This document shows positions 35,349 to 43,354 of a stretch of DNA of 64,000 nucleotides, piece after piece. The notes under the pieces are model-generated. The model was not told the DNA's origin. It saw only the letters and a list, made by a program, of their open reading frames with translations, and did no database searches. Each line of letters begins with the position of its first letter. The stretch's first letter is position 1. This DNA is from Sphingomonas sp. HMP9 (lineage in GTDB: Bacteria > Pseudomonadota > Alphaproteobacteria > Sphingomonadales > Sphingomonadaceae). Location: the NCBI RefSeq assembly GCF_013374115.1, contig NZ_AP022673.1, positions 1,516,501 to 1,580,500 of the forward strand, given 5' to 3'. The position numbers and the translations under genes were made by a program.

Positions 35349-36104
35349 ATGACCGACACCGCTACGCCGCCCGCACCGACGCCTCCCGCCAAGGAGCGCC
35401 CTCGCCTCGCCTATCACCATAGTCCCGGTACCGGACCGACGATCGTGTTCCTGTCGGGCTACGCCTCCGACATGGCCGGGACCAAGGCGGTGACGCTCGA
35501 GGCGTGGGCGAAGTCGGAGGGCCGCGCGTTCCTGCGGTTCGATTATGGTGGCTGCGGGCAAAGCGAAGGCGCGTTCGAGGACCAGACTTTGGTCGACTGG
35601 CGCGACGACGCGCTGGCGATGATCGACGCGCTCGTTGAAGAGTCGGCCATCCTGGTCGGGTCGTCGCTGGGCGGGTGGCTGATGCTGCTGGCGGCAAAGA
35701 TGCGCCCCGATCTGGTGAAGGGGCTGGTCGGGATCGCGCCCGCGCCCGATTTCACCGACTGGGGCTTCACCACCGACGAGAAGATGGCGCTGCTCAGCAA
35801 TGGCCGGATCGAGCGCAAGAACTCCTATGGCCCCGAGCCGACCGTCTACACCCGCGCGTTCTGGTCGTCGGGCGAGGCGAACCGGCTGATGTTCGGCGAG
35901 ATCGCGTTCGATGGCCCGGTCCGACTGGTCCAGGGTCAGCGCGATCCAGACGTGCCATGGCACCGTACCGCGCGGCTTGCCGAGCTGTTGCGTTCAGCCG
36001 ACGTGCAGACATGGCTGGTCAAGGACGGCGATCACCGCCTGTCGCGCGATAGCGACATTTCCCTTATCATCCGGGCGGTCGAGGATGTGATCGCCGCCCT
36101 ATGA
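35349..36104 (+). CDS. Alpha/beta hydrolase, ABHD10-like
   Basis: 251 residues. The nucleophile elbow GSSLGG follows VEESAILV (Ser at about 103), the acid is in QGQRDPDVPW and the histidine in DGDHRLSR, completing the triad. TIVFLSGYASDMAGTKA and FLRFDYGGCGQSEG are typical of the family related to mammalian ABHD10 (acyl-protein or acyl-glucuronide thioesterase); the bacterial substrate is unknown. No signal peptide, so cytoplasmic. The downstream gene overlaps by 4 bp. Confidence 0.88.
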   Translation: MTDTATPPAPTPPAKERPRLAYHHSPGTGPTIVFLSGYASDMAGTKAVTLEAWAKSEGRAFLRFDYGGCGQSEGAFEDQTLVDWRDDALAMIDALVEESAILVGSSLGGWLMLLAAKMRPDLVKGLVGIAPAPDFTDWGFTTDEKMALLSNGRIERKNSYGPEPTVYTRAFWSSGEANRLMFGEIAFDGPVRLVQGQRDPDVPWHRTARLAELLRSADVQTWLVKDGDHRLSRDSDISLIIRAVEDVIAAL

Positions 36105-36859
36105 TCTTGCCGTTATTGCTTGCCGCCGCGCAGGCCGCCGCCCCCGGTCCTGCCGCCGGCCCCGTCGATGCGCCAGGCGATCGGTTCGCCCGGTGCGTCG
36201 CCCTGACGCAGAGCGATCCCGCCGCTGCACGCGCGGAGGCTGGGCGCTGGCGAATCAGCGGAGGACGGTATTTCGCTCGGCAGTGCGCAGGGCTTGCTTT
36301 CGCCGCCGAAAAAAACTGGCCGTCCGCGGCCGGCGAGTTCGAAGAGGCGGCGCGGGAGGCTCAGCTCGACCGGGACACGCGCGCCGCCAATTATTTCGCG
36401 CAGGCCGGCAACGCTTGGCTGGCCGCCGGTCAGCCGGCAAAGGCGCGCGTCGCGCTGGATTCGGCGCTCACCGCGGGGTCGCTGACCGGACTGCCGCTGG
36501 GGGAAGCACAGCTCGACCATGCCCGCGCGCTGGTCGCGGCAGGCGAGCTGGACGCAGCGCGCAGCGATCTCGATCTTGCGCTGACAACGGCGGGCGACGA
36601 TCCGCTCGCATGGCTGCTGTCGGCGACACTTGCGCGGCGGATGAGCAATCTGCCGCGTGCCAAGTCGGATATCGCTCAGGCGTTGAAGCGCTCGGCGGAC
36701 GATGCGTCCGTACAATTGGAGGCCGGCAACATCGCCGCGCTGTCAGGTGACGAAGCGGCCGCGCGGGAAGCGTGGGGAACTGCCGCGAGACTGGCGCCGA
36801 CGACCGATGTCGGACGAAACGCGGTCACGGCGCTCAAACAGTTCGACGCGGTAAAATAA
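36101..36859 (+). CDS. TPR-type periplasmic protein
   Basis: 252 residues, alanine-rich and helical. A signal peptide is likely (MILPLLLAAAQAAAPGPAA), then repeated helical pairs such as FEEAAREAQLDRDTRAANYFAQAGNAW, ALVAAGELDAARSDLDLAL and SVQLEAGNIAALSGDEAAAREAW, which fit degenerate tetratricopeptide repeats. It is translationally coupled (ATGA) to the hydrolase. TPR proteins mediate protein contacts; the partner is unknown. Confidence 0.75.
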   Translation: MILPLLLAAAQAAAPGPAAGPVDAPGDRFARCVALTQSDPAAARAEAGRWRISGGRYFARQCAGLAFAAEKNWPSAAGEFEEAAREAQLDRDTRAANYFAQAGNAWLAAGQPAKARVALDSALTAGSLTGLPLGEAQLDHARALVAAGELDAARSDLDLALTTAGDDPLAWLLSATLARRMSNLPRAKSDIAQALKRSADDASVQLEAGNIAALSGDEAAAREAWGTAARLAPTTDVGRNAVTALKQFDAVK

Positions 36860-36868
36860 CACAGCCTT

Positions 36869-36894
36869 CGGGCCGGTCGTTCGCGACCGGCCCG
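36869..36894. terminator. Perfect 11-bp hairpin with TTCG loop between convergent genes
   Basis: CGGGCCGGTCG (36869-36879), TTCG, CGACCGGCCCG (36884-36894). It separates the TPR gene and the converging desaturase gene and can form in both transcripts. No T tract, so Rho-independent activity is uncertain. Confidence 0.6.
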
Positions 36895-36903
36895 ACATGT
36901 CGT

Positions 36904-38028
36904 TCAGCGGCGGACCATCGTGCTCCGCGCGATCTTGCTGACCAGACCCGGCAGCCCCGGATAGCTCGCCTTGTGATACGGCGACAGCGCATCGAGTTCC
37001 GCGGTGATGCGTCGATGAGCCTCGCCCAGCGCGTGATAGGGCAGACCCGGCAGCAGGTGGTGCAACGCATGGTAGCGCAGACCCACCGGCGCCCAGAGTG
37101 CGGGAAGCAACGCCGGCGGCGGCACGTTGACCGTGTCGAGATACTGCGCGGTCACCGTCATCGGCTCGCCATCATTTTCCCACAGATGCGCGACCAGCGT
37201 ACGGACCTGGTTGAGCACAGCGAACGCCGACGCGACGGCGAAGATCGTCACGAACGCGCGCAGCGGCAGCACGCCGGTTGCCGTAATCGCGATCAACGTG
37301 ATCGCCCACAGGCTGGCAGCGATTTCCAGGCGATCCCAATACGCCTTTGCTTCGCCATCGGGCGCGCGACGGCGGAACTGCGGGTTGATCGCGAGCGCCG
37401 AGTAGCGCTCGACAATGATCGTCCGCAGCTTCGGCGACAGCAGAGAGATCGGTGACAGGATCGCGAACCGGATCAGCAGCGCGATCGGCGCAAGCGCCGA
37501 CACGACGATGAACAGCGGCAGCGTCCACGGCTTCATAAGGGCGAGCGGGAGATATTCGGGATCCTCGACCGTGCCGTAACGGGTCTTGGCGTGATGGAGA
37601 TTGTGGACACCCTCGTACATGAACGACGGCGTCAATAGCGGCACGCCGACGAGCACGTTCCAGCCGAGCCGGAAGTTCGGAACCGACGCGTGCTTCATGT
37701 GGCTGACTTCGTGAATGAAGCTCAGACCGCGATAGAGACCCAGCATCGCGATGACGCCTGCAACAACCATCACCGGGACCGACGTCGAGGTGGCAGCCAC
37801 CGCGAGTGCGCCGTAGCCGACCACCATAGACGCGATCAGGTCAGCCCAGTAAATTGCCGCACGCGGCTTCACCAAATCGCGAGTCAGATCGGCGGCTGCG
37901 CGCAACATCGCCTTGTCATCGGCAACGCGCTCCACGCCGCTCCCTGCACGCGGCGAACCCGCGGGAGTGGAGGCTGGAGCGGCCGTGCCGCGAGCGAGGC
38001 TGAGCGAAGTGTCCATGGGCATATCCAT
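36904..38028 (-). CDS. Membrane fatty acid desaturase
   Basis: 374 residues. Three histidine boxes of the diiron membrane desaturases are present: HEVSHMKH, HNLHH (GVHNLHHAKTRYG) and a C-terminal HALHH (RYHALHHLLPGLPYH). Hydrophobic pairs lie at about 65-110 and 160-205 plus 245-280. It introduces a double bond or a hydroxyl into acyl chains or a related lipid or carotenoid; the position and substrate cannot be read from sequence. Several in-frame ATGs (38028, 38022, 38016) lie together; the first is used. Confidence 0.88.
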   Translation of the reverse strand: MDMPMDTSLSLARGTAAPASTPAGSPRAGSGVERVADDKAMLRAAADLTRDLVKPRAAIYWADLIASMVVGYGALAVAATSTSVPVMVVAGVIAMLGLYRGLSFIHEVSHMKHASVPNFRLGWNVLVGVPLLTPSFMYEGVHNLHHAKTRYGTVEDPEYLPLALMKPWTLPLFIVVSALAPIALLIRFAILSPISLLSPKLRTIIVERYSALAINPQFRRRAPDGEAKAYWDRLEIAASLWAITLIAITATGVLPLRAFVTIFAVASAFAVLNQVRTLVAHLWENDGEPMTVTAQYLDTVNVPPPALLPALWAPVGLRYHALHHLLPGLPYHALGEAHRRITAELDALSPYHKASYPGLPGLVSKIARSTMVRR

Positions 38029-38192
38029 TGCCTGAAGATAGTGGCGGCACCGTGGCATTTACAGGTTGCGCAGGGCTACGGCGCCAGAGGAAACCCGATC
38101 ACTCTGACCGGCTGTTGCGATGATGCATGTGTCCCTCGCCTTTACCCGCTGTGCTGGGTAGACACGCGCGACTGCGTATTCGGGAACGACAC

Positions 38193-39344
38193 ATGGCTAA
38201 CCTCATCATTCGACCGGTCGAGACCAAGAAGGACCGCAAGATCTTCATCGATCTGCCGTTCCGTCTCTATGCCGACGATCCCAATTGGGTGCCGCCGTTG
38301 AAGTCGGAAGCGCTCGGGCTGATCACGCCCGAGAAGAACGGCTGGTTCAGCCATGCCAAGGCGCAATTGTTCCTCGCCGAGGAAGATGGCCGCGTAGTCG
38401 GACGTATCTCCGCGCATATCGATACGCTGGCGCTGACGATGCCGCCTGAGCAGGGGTTCGGCCCCGGCGTCGGCCAATGGGGCCTGATGGAAGCGGAGCG
38501 GCAGGACGTGTTCCAGGCGCTGCTGCAGCGGGCCGAGGCGTGGCTGCGCGAGCAGGGCATGACGCGGGCGATGGGGCCGATCAGCATGTCGATCTGGGAG
38601 GAGCCGGGCCTGCTGATCGACGGCTACGATCATCCGCCGACGATCATGATGGGCCATGCCAAGCGTGAATATCGCGGCTGGATCGAATGGGCGCAGTACC
38701 GCCCGATCAAGCAGCTGATGACCTATGAAGTCGACGTCACGCGCCAGTTCCCGCCGATCGTCCAGCGTATCATCAAGTCGGGCGAGAAGAATCCGCGCAT
38801 CACCGTCCGCAATGTCGACAAGACCAAGTTCGAGGAGGAGGCGGCGATCATCCTGTCCATCCTCAACGATGCATGGCGCGACAATTGGGGGTTCGTGCCC
38901 CTGACCCCTCCCGAGATCAAGGACGTCGGCGTGAAGCTGAAGCCGATCGTCTTCAACGACCTGATCCGCATCGCCGAACTGGACGGCAAACCCGTCGCGT
39001 TCATGATCACGCTTCCCGACCTGAACGAGGCGATCAAGCCGCTGAACGGGAGCCTGTTGCCGTTCGGCTGGGCCAAGCTGTTGTGGTGGCTGCGCAGACC
39101 CAAGGTCCGGACGGTGCGCGTCCCGTTGATGGGGGTGGGGAAGGAGTTGCAGGCGTCGCGCATGGCGAGCCAGCTGGCCTTCATGATGATCGAATATATC
39201 CGCCGCGCATCGGTCGAGCATTACGATGCGAAGCGTGCGGAGATCGGCTGGATCCTGGACGACAATCAGGGGATGCGCTCGATCGCCGAGACGATCGAGA
39301 GCCGGGTCAACAAGGTGTATCAGGTGTACGAACGGGTGCTGTAA
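38193..39344 (+). CDS. GNAT-like acyltransferase family protein
   Basis: 383 residues from the ATG at 38193. It starts IIRPVETKKDRKIFIDLPFRLYADDPNWVPPLKSE and contains an N-acetyltransferase-like fold (FLAEEDGRVVGRISAH, then RAEAWLREQGMTRAMGPISMSIWEEPGLLIDG). Members are annotated variously as GNAT or dATP pyrophosphohydrolase; only the acyltransferase-like fold is supported here. Cytoplasmic. It diverges from the desaturase with about 165 bp between starts. The acceptor is unknown. Confidence 0.75.
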   Translation: MANLIIRPVETKKDRKIFIDLPFRLYADDPNWVPPLKSEALGLITPEKNGWFSHAKAQLFLAEEDGRVVGRISAHIDTLALTMPPEQGFGPGVGQWGLMEAERQDVFQALLQRAEAWLREQGMTRAMGPISMSIWEEPGLLIDGYDHPPTIMMGHAKREYRGWIEWAQYRPIKQLMTYEVDVTRQFPPIVQRIIKSGEKNPRITVRNVDKTKFEEEAAIILSILNDAWRDNWGFVPLTPPEIKDVGVKLKPIVFNDLIRIAELDGKPVAFMITLPDLNEAIKPLNGSLLPFGWAKLLWWLRRPKVRTVRVPLMGVGKELQASRMASQLAFMMIEYIRRASVEHYDAKRAEIGWILDDNQGMRSIAETIESRVNKVYQVYERVL

Positions 39345-39388
39345 GCGCAGGCCGCTTTTTCGGCATCCTGACGGAAGCGGATGCGCCC

Positions 39389-39715
39389 CTACTTCCGCTT
39401 CCCCTTGCCGAACGGAATTTTAAAGGTCACCGCGACCCCCTGCCCGATCGCGCCGGGCAACTCGGTGCGGATCGCGTGGAGATTACCCGTCCCACTCCCG
39501 GGCAGCCGGAACGACAGCGGGTCGCCCCGCGGCGGCTGGACCTGTACGACGAGCGTCGCCAGCCGCTGATCGCTCGGATGGGCGCAGACGATTACCTCGC
39601 CATCGGGATCGGTCTGGACCGGACACGGCACCGCCAGCCGAGCCGGTCGCTTGCGCAATTCCGGCGGGAGGGGCGGACCGGCTACCGCCTGAAGCAGGAG
39701 CAGGCCGACCAGCAT
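39389..39715 (-). CDS. Small exported EIVVCG-family protein (paralogue 4)
   Basis: 108 residues. Signal-like N-terminus MLVGLLLLQAVAGPPLPP, then the family signature in AVPCPVQTDPDGEVIVCAHPSDQRL (Cys, then E-V-I-V-C-A). The C-terminal TELPGAIGQGVAVTFKIPFGKGKRK ends strongly basic. It starts at the base after the TAG of the transporter gene, so it is part of the same transcript. It resembles the three tandem genes near 20 kb. Function unknown. Confidence 0.65.
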   Translation of the reverse strand: MLVGLLLLQAVAGPPLPPELRKRPARLAVPCPVQTDPDGEVIVCAHPSDQRLATLVVQVQPPRGDPLSFRLPGSGTGNLHAIRTELPGAIGQGVAVTFKIPFGKGKRK

Positions 39716-40504
39716 CTAGAACCGCCGGGAAATGCCAGCATACACCCGCGCATCCGGCGTATTCGCATTCAACCCTGCCGCGCCGAATATGTCGAACTGA
39801 AGATCGTCGTTCGCCATCCAGGCCAGCGACAGCGCCGCCACCGCCTGCGTCTCATGCCCCTGCGGATCGTCGTCGCGCAACGCCTGCATCTCACCGGTCA
39901 GCGTGAAGGCCTTGTCGAGCTTGAACGACAGACCGGCTGCCGAACTATAGGCGAGATGCCGGCCATTGCCGTCCTGGTCGACCGCCGCATCGATCTCCGG
40001 CGTCAGATCGAGCGAGACGGTGTCGGAAAGTTCGTACGTGACGGGGACGAGGAATCCCGCGCCCCAGTCGCCGGCACCGATCGCCGAGCGGCCGACCGGC
40101 AGCGTCACGAACGGCAGCACCGCTACCGACAAGCCTGCGCCATCGGGATTGAAAAGGTTCGCTTTCATGCCGAGCGACACATCGCCGACGCCGTTGACCG
40201 AATCGACCCCGGCCGAATCCCGCAGTCGATCATGTCCGAGCGGTGTCCAGCCGATCCGAGCCTCGATCCTTTCGCTCACGCCGACGCGAACCAGCGTATC
40301 GCCGAACAGGATCGTGTCCTCGCGCGAGCCCGGCTGGTCGTCGCGCGTCCAGTCCGCGATCGACGTTTCGACCGAAATCTTGCCGGGCGCGATCGTGCAG
40401 GCGGGCGTATTGATCCCCGGCCGATCGGGGCAATATTCGCGGTCCTGCGCCGCGACGGCGCCGGAAAAACTCGCCAAGGCGATACCAAGCAAAAGCCGCC
40501 TCAT
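39716..40504 (-). CDS. Outer-membrane transporter-like protein (phenol MetA-type)
   Basis: 262 residues from the ATG at 40504, which overlaps the xth stop by 4 bp (ATGA). A signal peptide (MRRLLLGIALASFSGAVAAQ) precedes a beta-rich protein with alternating strands such as TLVRVGVSERIEARIGWTPLG, GVGDVSLGMKAN and GLSVAVLPFVTLPVGRS, matching the meta-pathway phenol-degradation/transporter family PF13557. Such proteins are probably beta-barrels of the outer membrane; no substrate is evident. Placing it after xth may be chance. Confidence 0.8.
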   Translation of the reverse strand: MRRLLLGIALASFSGAVAAQDREYCPDRPGINTPACTIAPGKISVETSIADWTRDDQPGSREDTILFGDTLVRVGVSERIEARIGWTPLGHDRLRDSAGVDSVNGVGDVSLGMKANLFNPDGAGLSVAVLPFVTLPVGRSAIGAGDWGAGFLVPVTYELSDTVSLDLTPEIDAAVDQDGNGRHLAYSSAAGLSFKLDKAFTLTGEMQALRDDDPQGHETQAVAALSLAWMANDDLQFDIFGAAGLNANTPDARVYAGISRRF

Positions 40505-41271
40505 CGCAACCGTACCCATGTCGGAGCGTGGTCGCTCGCCTTCTCGAGGCCCCGATACGCCTTGTCGACGCCGGCATCGATCATCCGATCGGCCGCCTGC
40601 GGGCTGAGCAGCAGGTGATCGATGCGGAACCCGGCGTCACGCTGCCATGCGCCGGCCTGGTAATCCCAAAACGTCCACACCCCGCCTTTCGGAAATTGCG
40701 TGCGAAGCGCGTCGGTCCAGCCCTGCGCGACAAGCGCGCGGTAATGCTCGCGACTTTCGGGCTGCATCAGCGCGTCATCCTGCATCGCCCGGACCGAGAA
40801 GGTGTCGTCGTCATTGGCGATGACGTTATAGTCGCCAGCGAGAATGGTCGGCTTCTCCTCCGCGAGCAGAACGCGCGCTCGGGCGGTGAGACGGTCCATC
40901 CAGCGAAGTTTATACTCGAATTTCGGCCCCGGCTGCGGGTTGCCGTTGGGAAGGTAGAGCGCCGCGACGATCAGGCCGTCGATCTCCGCTTCGATATAGC
41001 GGCTATGCTCGTCCTCGGGTTCGCCGTCGAGCCCACGCTGGCGCACGACAGGCGTGCCGCTCTTTGCGAGAATCGCGACGCCATTCCAGGCCTTCTGCCC
41101 GTGCCAGACAGCGCCATAGCCAGCGGCTTCGATGTCGGCGATCGGAAACGTGTCATCGCTCGACTTGAGTTCCTGAAGACAGACGATGTCGGGCTGATCT
41201 TCGGTGAGATACTCGATCAGTCGCGGCAACCGCGCCTTGATGCCGTTGACGTTGTACGTGACGATTTTCAT
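40501..41271 (-). CDS. xth: Exodeoxyribonuclease III
   Basis: 256 residues. The endonuclease/exonuclease/phosphatase fold motifs are clear: YNVNGIKARL, LQELKSSDDTFP (metal-binding Glu), LYLPNGNP, AGDYNVIAND and SDHAPT with the catalytic Asp-His at the C-terminus. It is an AP endonuclease and 3'-5' exonuclease in base excision repair. It lies 6 bp after the erpA-like gene and is coupled to the transporter gene, so it is in a four-gene run. Confidence 0.95.
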   Translation of the reverse strand: MKIVTYNVNGIKARLPRLIEYLTEDQPDIVCLQELKSSDDTFPIADIEAAGYGAVWHGQKAWNGVAILAKSGTPVVRQRGLDGEPEDEHSRYIEAEIDGLIVAALYLPNGNPQPGPKFEYKLRWMDRLTARARVLLAEEKPTILAGDYNVIANDDDTFSVRAMQDDALMQPESREHYRALVAQGWTDALRTQFPKGGVWTFWDYQAGAWQRDAGFRIDHLLLSPQAADRMIDAGVDKAYRGLEKASDHAPTWVRLR

Positions 41272-41277
41272 GGAGCG

Positions 41278-41616
41278 TCAGACCGAGAAGCTGGAGCCGC
41301 AGCCGCAACCCGACGCGGCATTGGGGTTCTCAACCTTGAACGCAGCGCCGGCGAGCGATTCGACGTAATCGACCGCACAGCCGCGGACGAGATCGATGCT
41401 GACGCTATCGACGACGAGCTTCACGCCGTCATGCTCGGCGATCACGTCGTCGGATTCGACCGAATCGGCGAACCCGAACGTATACTGGAACCCGGAACAG
41501 CCACCGCCGTCGACCGAGAGACGCAGGATTGCCGGCTTCCCCTGCTTGACGGCGATCGCCGCGACGCGCGCCGCGGCGGAAGGGGTGAGGATGATGTCTT
41601 GAACCAGCGTTGCCAT
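41278..41616 (-). CDS. erpA: A-type iron-sulfur assembly protein (ErpA/IscA)
   Basis: 112 residues. The three conserved cysteines are in SVDGGGCSGFQYTFGF and in GCGCGSSFSV at the C-terminus, the HesB/IscA/ErpA pattern. It carries Fe-S clusters to target apoproteins. The name erpA is a reasonable choice but IscA or SufA cannot be excluded. xth follows 6 bp later. Confidence 0.9.
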   Translation of the reverse strand: MATLVQDIILTPSAAARVAAIAVKQGKPAILRLSVDGGGCSGFQYTFGFADSVESDDVIAEHDGVKLVVDSVSIDLVRGCAVDYVESLAGAAFKVENPNAASGCGCGSSFSV

Positions 41617-41730
41617 GCGCTGGAGATAGGAGGTTGCGCTATCCGCGGCAACCTTGGGCTCGAGGGCACGCGCGCGCAGTGCCGGTCACTCTCGAGCAAA
41701 GCCGAACGTGAAGCCCTCCCAGAGCCTTAA

Positions 41731-41815
41731 CCGTCGTCCCAGCGAAGCCGGGGATCTCATACATGAGCCCGTCCTCGCGGATCGATGTCCCGGCGTTCGC
41801 CGGGACGACGGGGGT
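41731..41815. repeat. Class B repeat pair (GTCGTCCC...GGGACGACG)
   Basis: CGTCGTCCCAGCGAAGCCGGG and its inverse CCCGGCGTTCGCCGGGACGACG surround about 38 bp. It lies between erpA and the M23 peptidase gene. Confidence 0.7.
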
Positions 41816-41850
41816 GTGATCGATATCGGCGTGCCCGCCTGCGTCGACGG

Positions 41851-42633
41851 TCAGTCCTGTGCGGCGGGGCCGCCCGTCGAAACCGGGATCGCGTTGACCG
41901 AGCGGTCCTGCGCGGCGAGCAGATAATCGGCGGTGGTCAGGAACGGTACCGGGTTGACCGCGTGACCGTCGATGCGGACTTCATAATGGAGATGCGAGCC
42001 CGTCGAACGGCCGGTCGAGCCCATCAACGCGATCAACTGGCCGCGAACGACGCGGGCATTGTCGCCGACGAGGATCTTCGACAGATGGCCGTAGCGCGTC
42101 GCGATGCCCTTGCCATGGCTGATCTCGACCATGTTGCCATAGCCGCCCTGGCGACCAGCGTGCGCGATGATGCCATCGGCGGTCGCGTAGATCGGCGTGC
42201 CGATCGGGCCGGGAATGTCCACGCCGGCATGCATCGCCGCCGTACCGCGGAACGGATCGGAGCGGATGCCGAAATTGCTAGTGAACGAGAGCAAGTGGAC
42301 CGGCTGCACCGACGGGATCGCGATCACGCCCTGCTGCGTAGCGTCGAGCTTCTTCCAGGTCTGGAAAAGCGTGCGGAACTGCGCGTCGGCGCGAAGATCG
42401 GCGGTCGCTTCCTCAGCGTTCGCGGCGATCATCGGACCACCGGTAGCAGCGATATGATGCGTGAGATTGGCGTTGGTGGCCGGCCCGGCGACCTGAGCTT
42501 CGGCGATGGCGCCGGAAGCGGTCATGCCCACCACCGAAGCGGCGATCGCCAACCGGCGGAACATGAACGGAATAGACACCACGGACACGGCCTTGAGGCG
42601 CGTCACGATGGCTGCTGCGGTAAATTCGACCAT
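41851..42633 (-). CDS. M23 family metallopeptidase (LytM-type)
   Basis: 260 residues from the ATG at 42633 (GGGGACC just upstream). An N-terminal hydrophobic segment (about 24-46) acts as signal or anchor. The M23 domain holds the zinc ligands in HAGVDIPGPIGTP and GSHLHYEVR (HLH) plus KGIATRYGHLS. It cleaves or senses peptidoglycan cross-bridges in the periplasm. DUF-like N-terminal part (about 50-130) is less conserved. Neighbours are unrelated. Confidence 0.9.
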   Translation of the reverse strand: MVEFTAAAIVTRLKAVSVVSIPFMFRRLAIAASVVGMTASGAIAEAQVAGPATNANLTHHIAATGGPMIAANAEEATADLRADAQFRTLFQTWKKLDATQQGVIAIPSVQPVHLLSFTSNFGIRSDPFRGTAAMHAGVDIPGPIGTPIYATADGIIAHAGRQGGYGNMVEISHGKGIATRYGHLSKILVGDNARVVRGQLIALMGSTGRSTGSHLHYEVRIDGHAVNPVPFLTTADYLLAAQDRSVNAIPVSTGGPAAQD

Positions 42634-42901
42634 TGGTCCCCGACACAAAAATACAGGGCCGCTCGCTTCAAGACGGACGGCTCCGAAACTCTGTCCTGAC
42701 TCGCAGCCCCTCCGCGCACCAGACATTCTGGTTAGGCCGGATACCGCCGTGCCGAGCAAGAGTGCCGCGTCATCGGCGCGGCGGAGCGGCAGGTTGTTGC
42801 GGCGAGTTGATGCAAATCGAGACGATCGTCATGGAACAGGTTGCGGACTACGACATCGGCCGCGAACTTTCGGCGAATCTCCGACCTTTACCGCAGGCTG
42901 T

Positions 42902-43354
42902 TCAAAGCGCCTTTGCGGCGGTCAGGACCGCCTCGGCATGCCCCGACACGCGAACCTTGCGCCACGCCTTGGCCAGCGTGCCGTCGGCGCCGAACAGGAA
43001 CGTCGCGCGCTCGATCCCCATATATTTGCGGCCGTACATCGCCTTCTCGACCCACACCCCGAAAGCCTCGCACGCGACTCCTTCGACATCGCTTGCAAGG
43101 CGGACCGCAAGTGCGTGTTTTGCCATGAATTTCGCGTGCGACGCCGCACTGTCCCTCGACACGCCGATGACGGTGACGCCGGCCGCGACGAACGCGTCGG
43201 AAAGCGCGGAAAAATCCTTCGCTTCGGTGGTGCAGCCAGCCGTGTCGTCCTTCGGGTAGAAATACACCACCAGCGGCGCTTCGAGGCTTGCCAGCGAAAC
43301 CACGGCGTCATCGATCGTGACCGAAACGTCGGGAATCTTCGAACCGTCATTCAT
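42902..43354 (-). CDS. bcp: Thioredoxin-dependent peroxiredoxin Bcp
   Basis: 150 residues, AhpC/TSA fold. The peroxidatic cysteine lies in DTAGCTTEAKDFSAL; the conserved VVYFYPKDD precedes it and GVSRDSAASHAKF follows. It reduces organic hydroperoxides with thioredoxin. The ATG at 43354 overlaps the last 8 bp of glnE upstream, so the two are cotranscribed. Confidence 0.94.
   Translation of the reverse strand: MNDGSKIPDVSVTIDDAVVSLASLEAPLVVYFYPKDDTAGCTTEAKDFSALSDAFVAAGVTVIGVSRDSAASHAKFMAKHALAVRLASDVEGVACEAFGVWVEKAMYGRKYMGIERATFLFGADGTLAKAWRKVRVSGHAEAVLTAAKAL

Noticed and set aside
38873..40618. A 581-codon plus-strand frame across the GNAT-like and transporter genes
   Set aside because: It crosses two well-supported genes on different strands and has no motif of its own.
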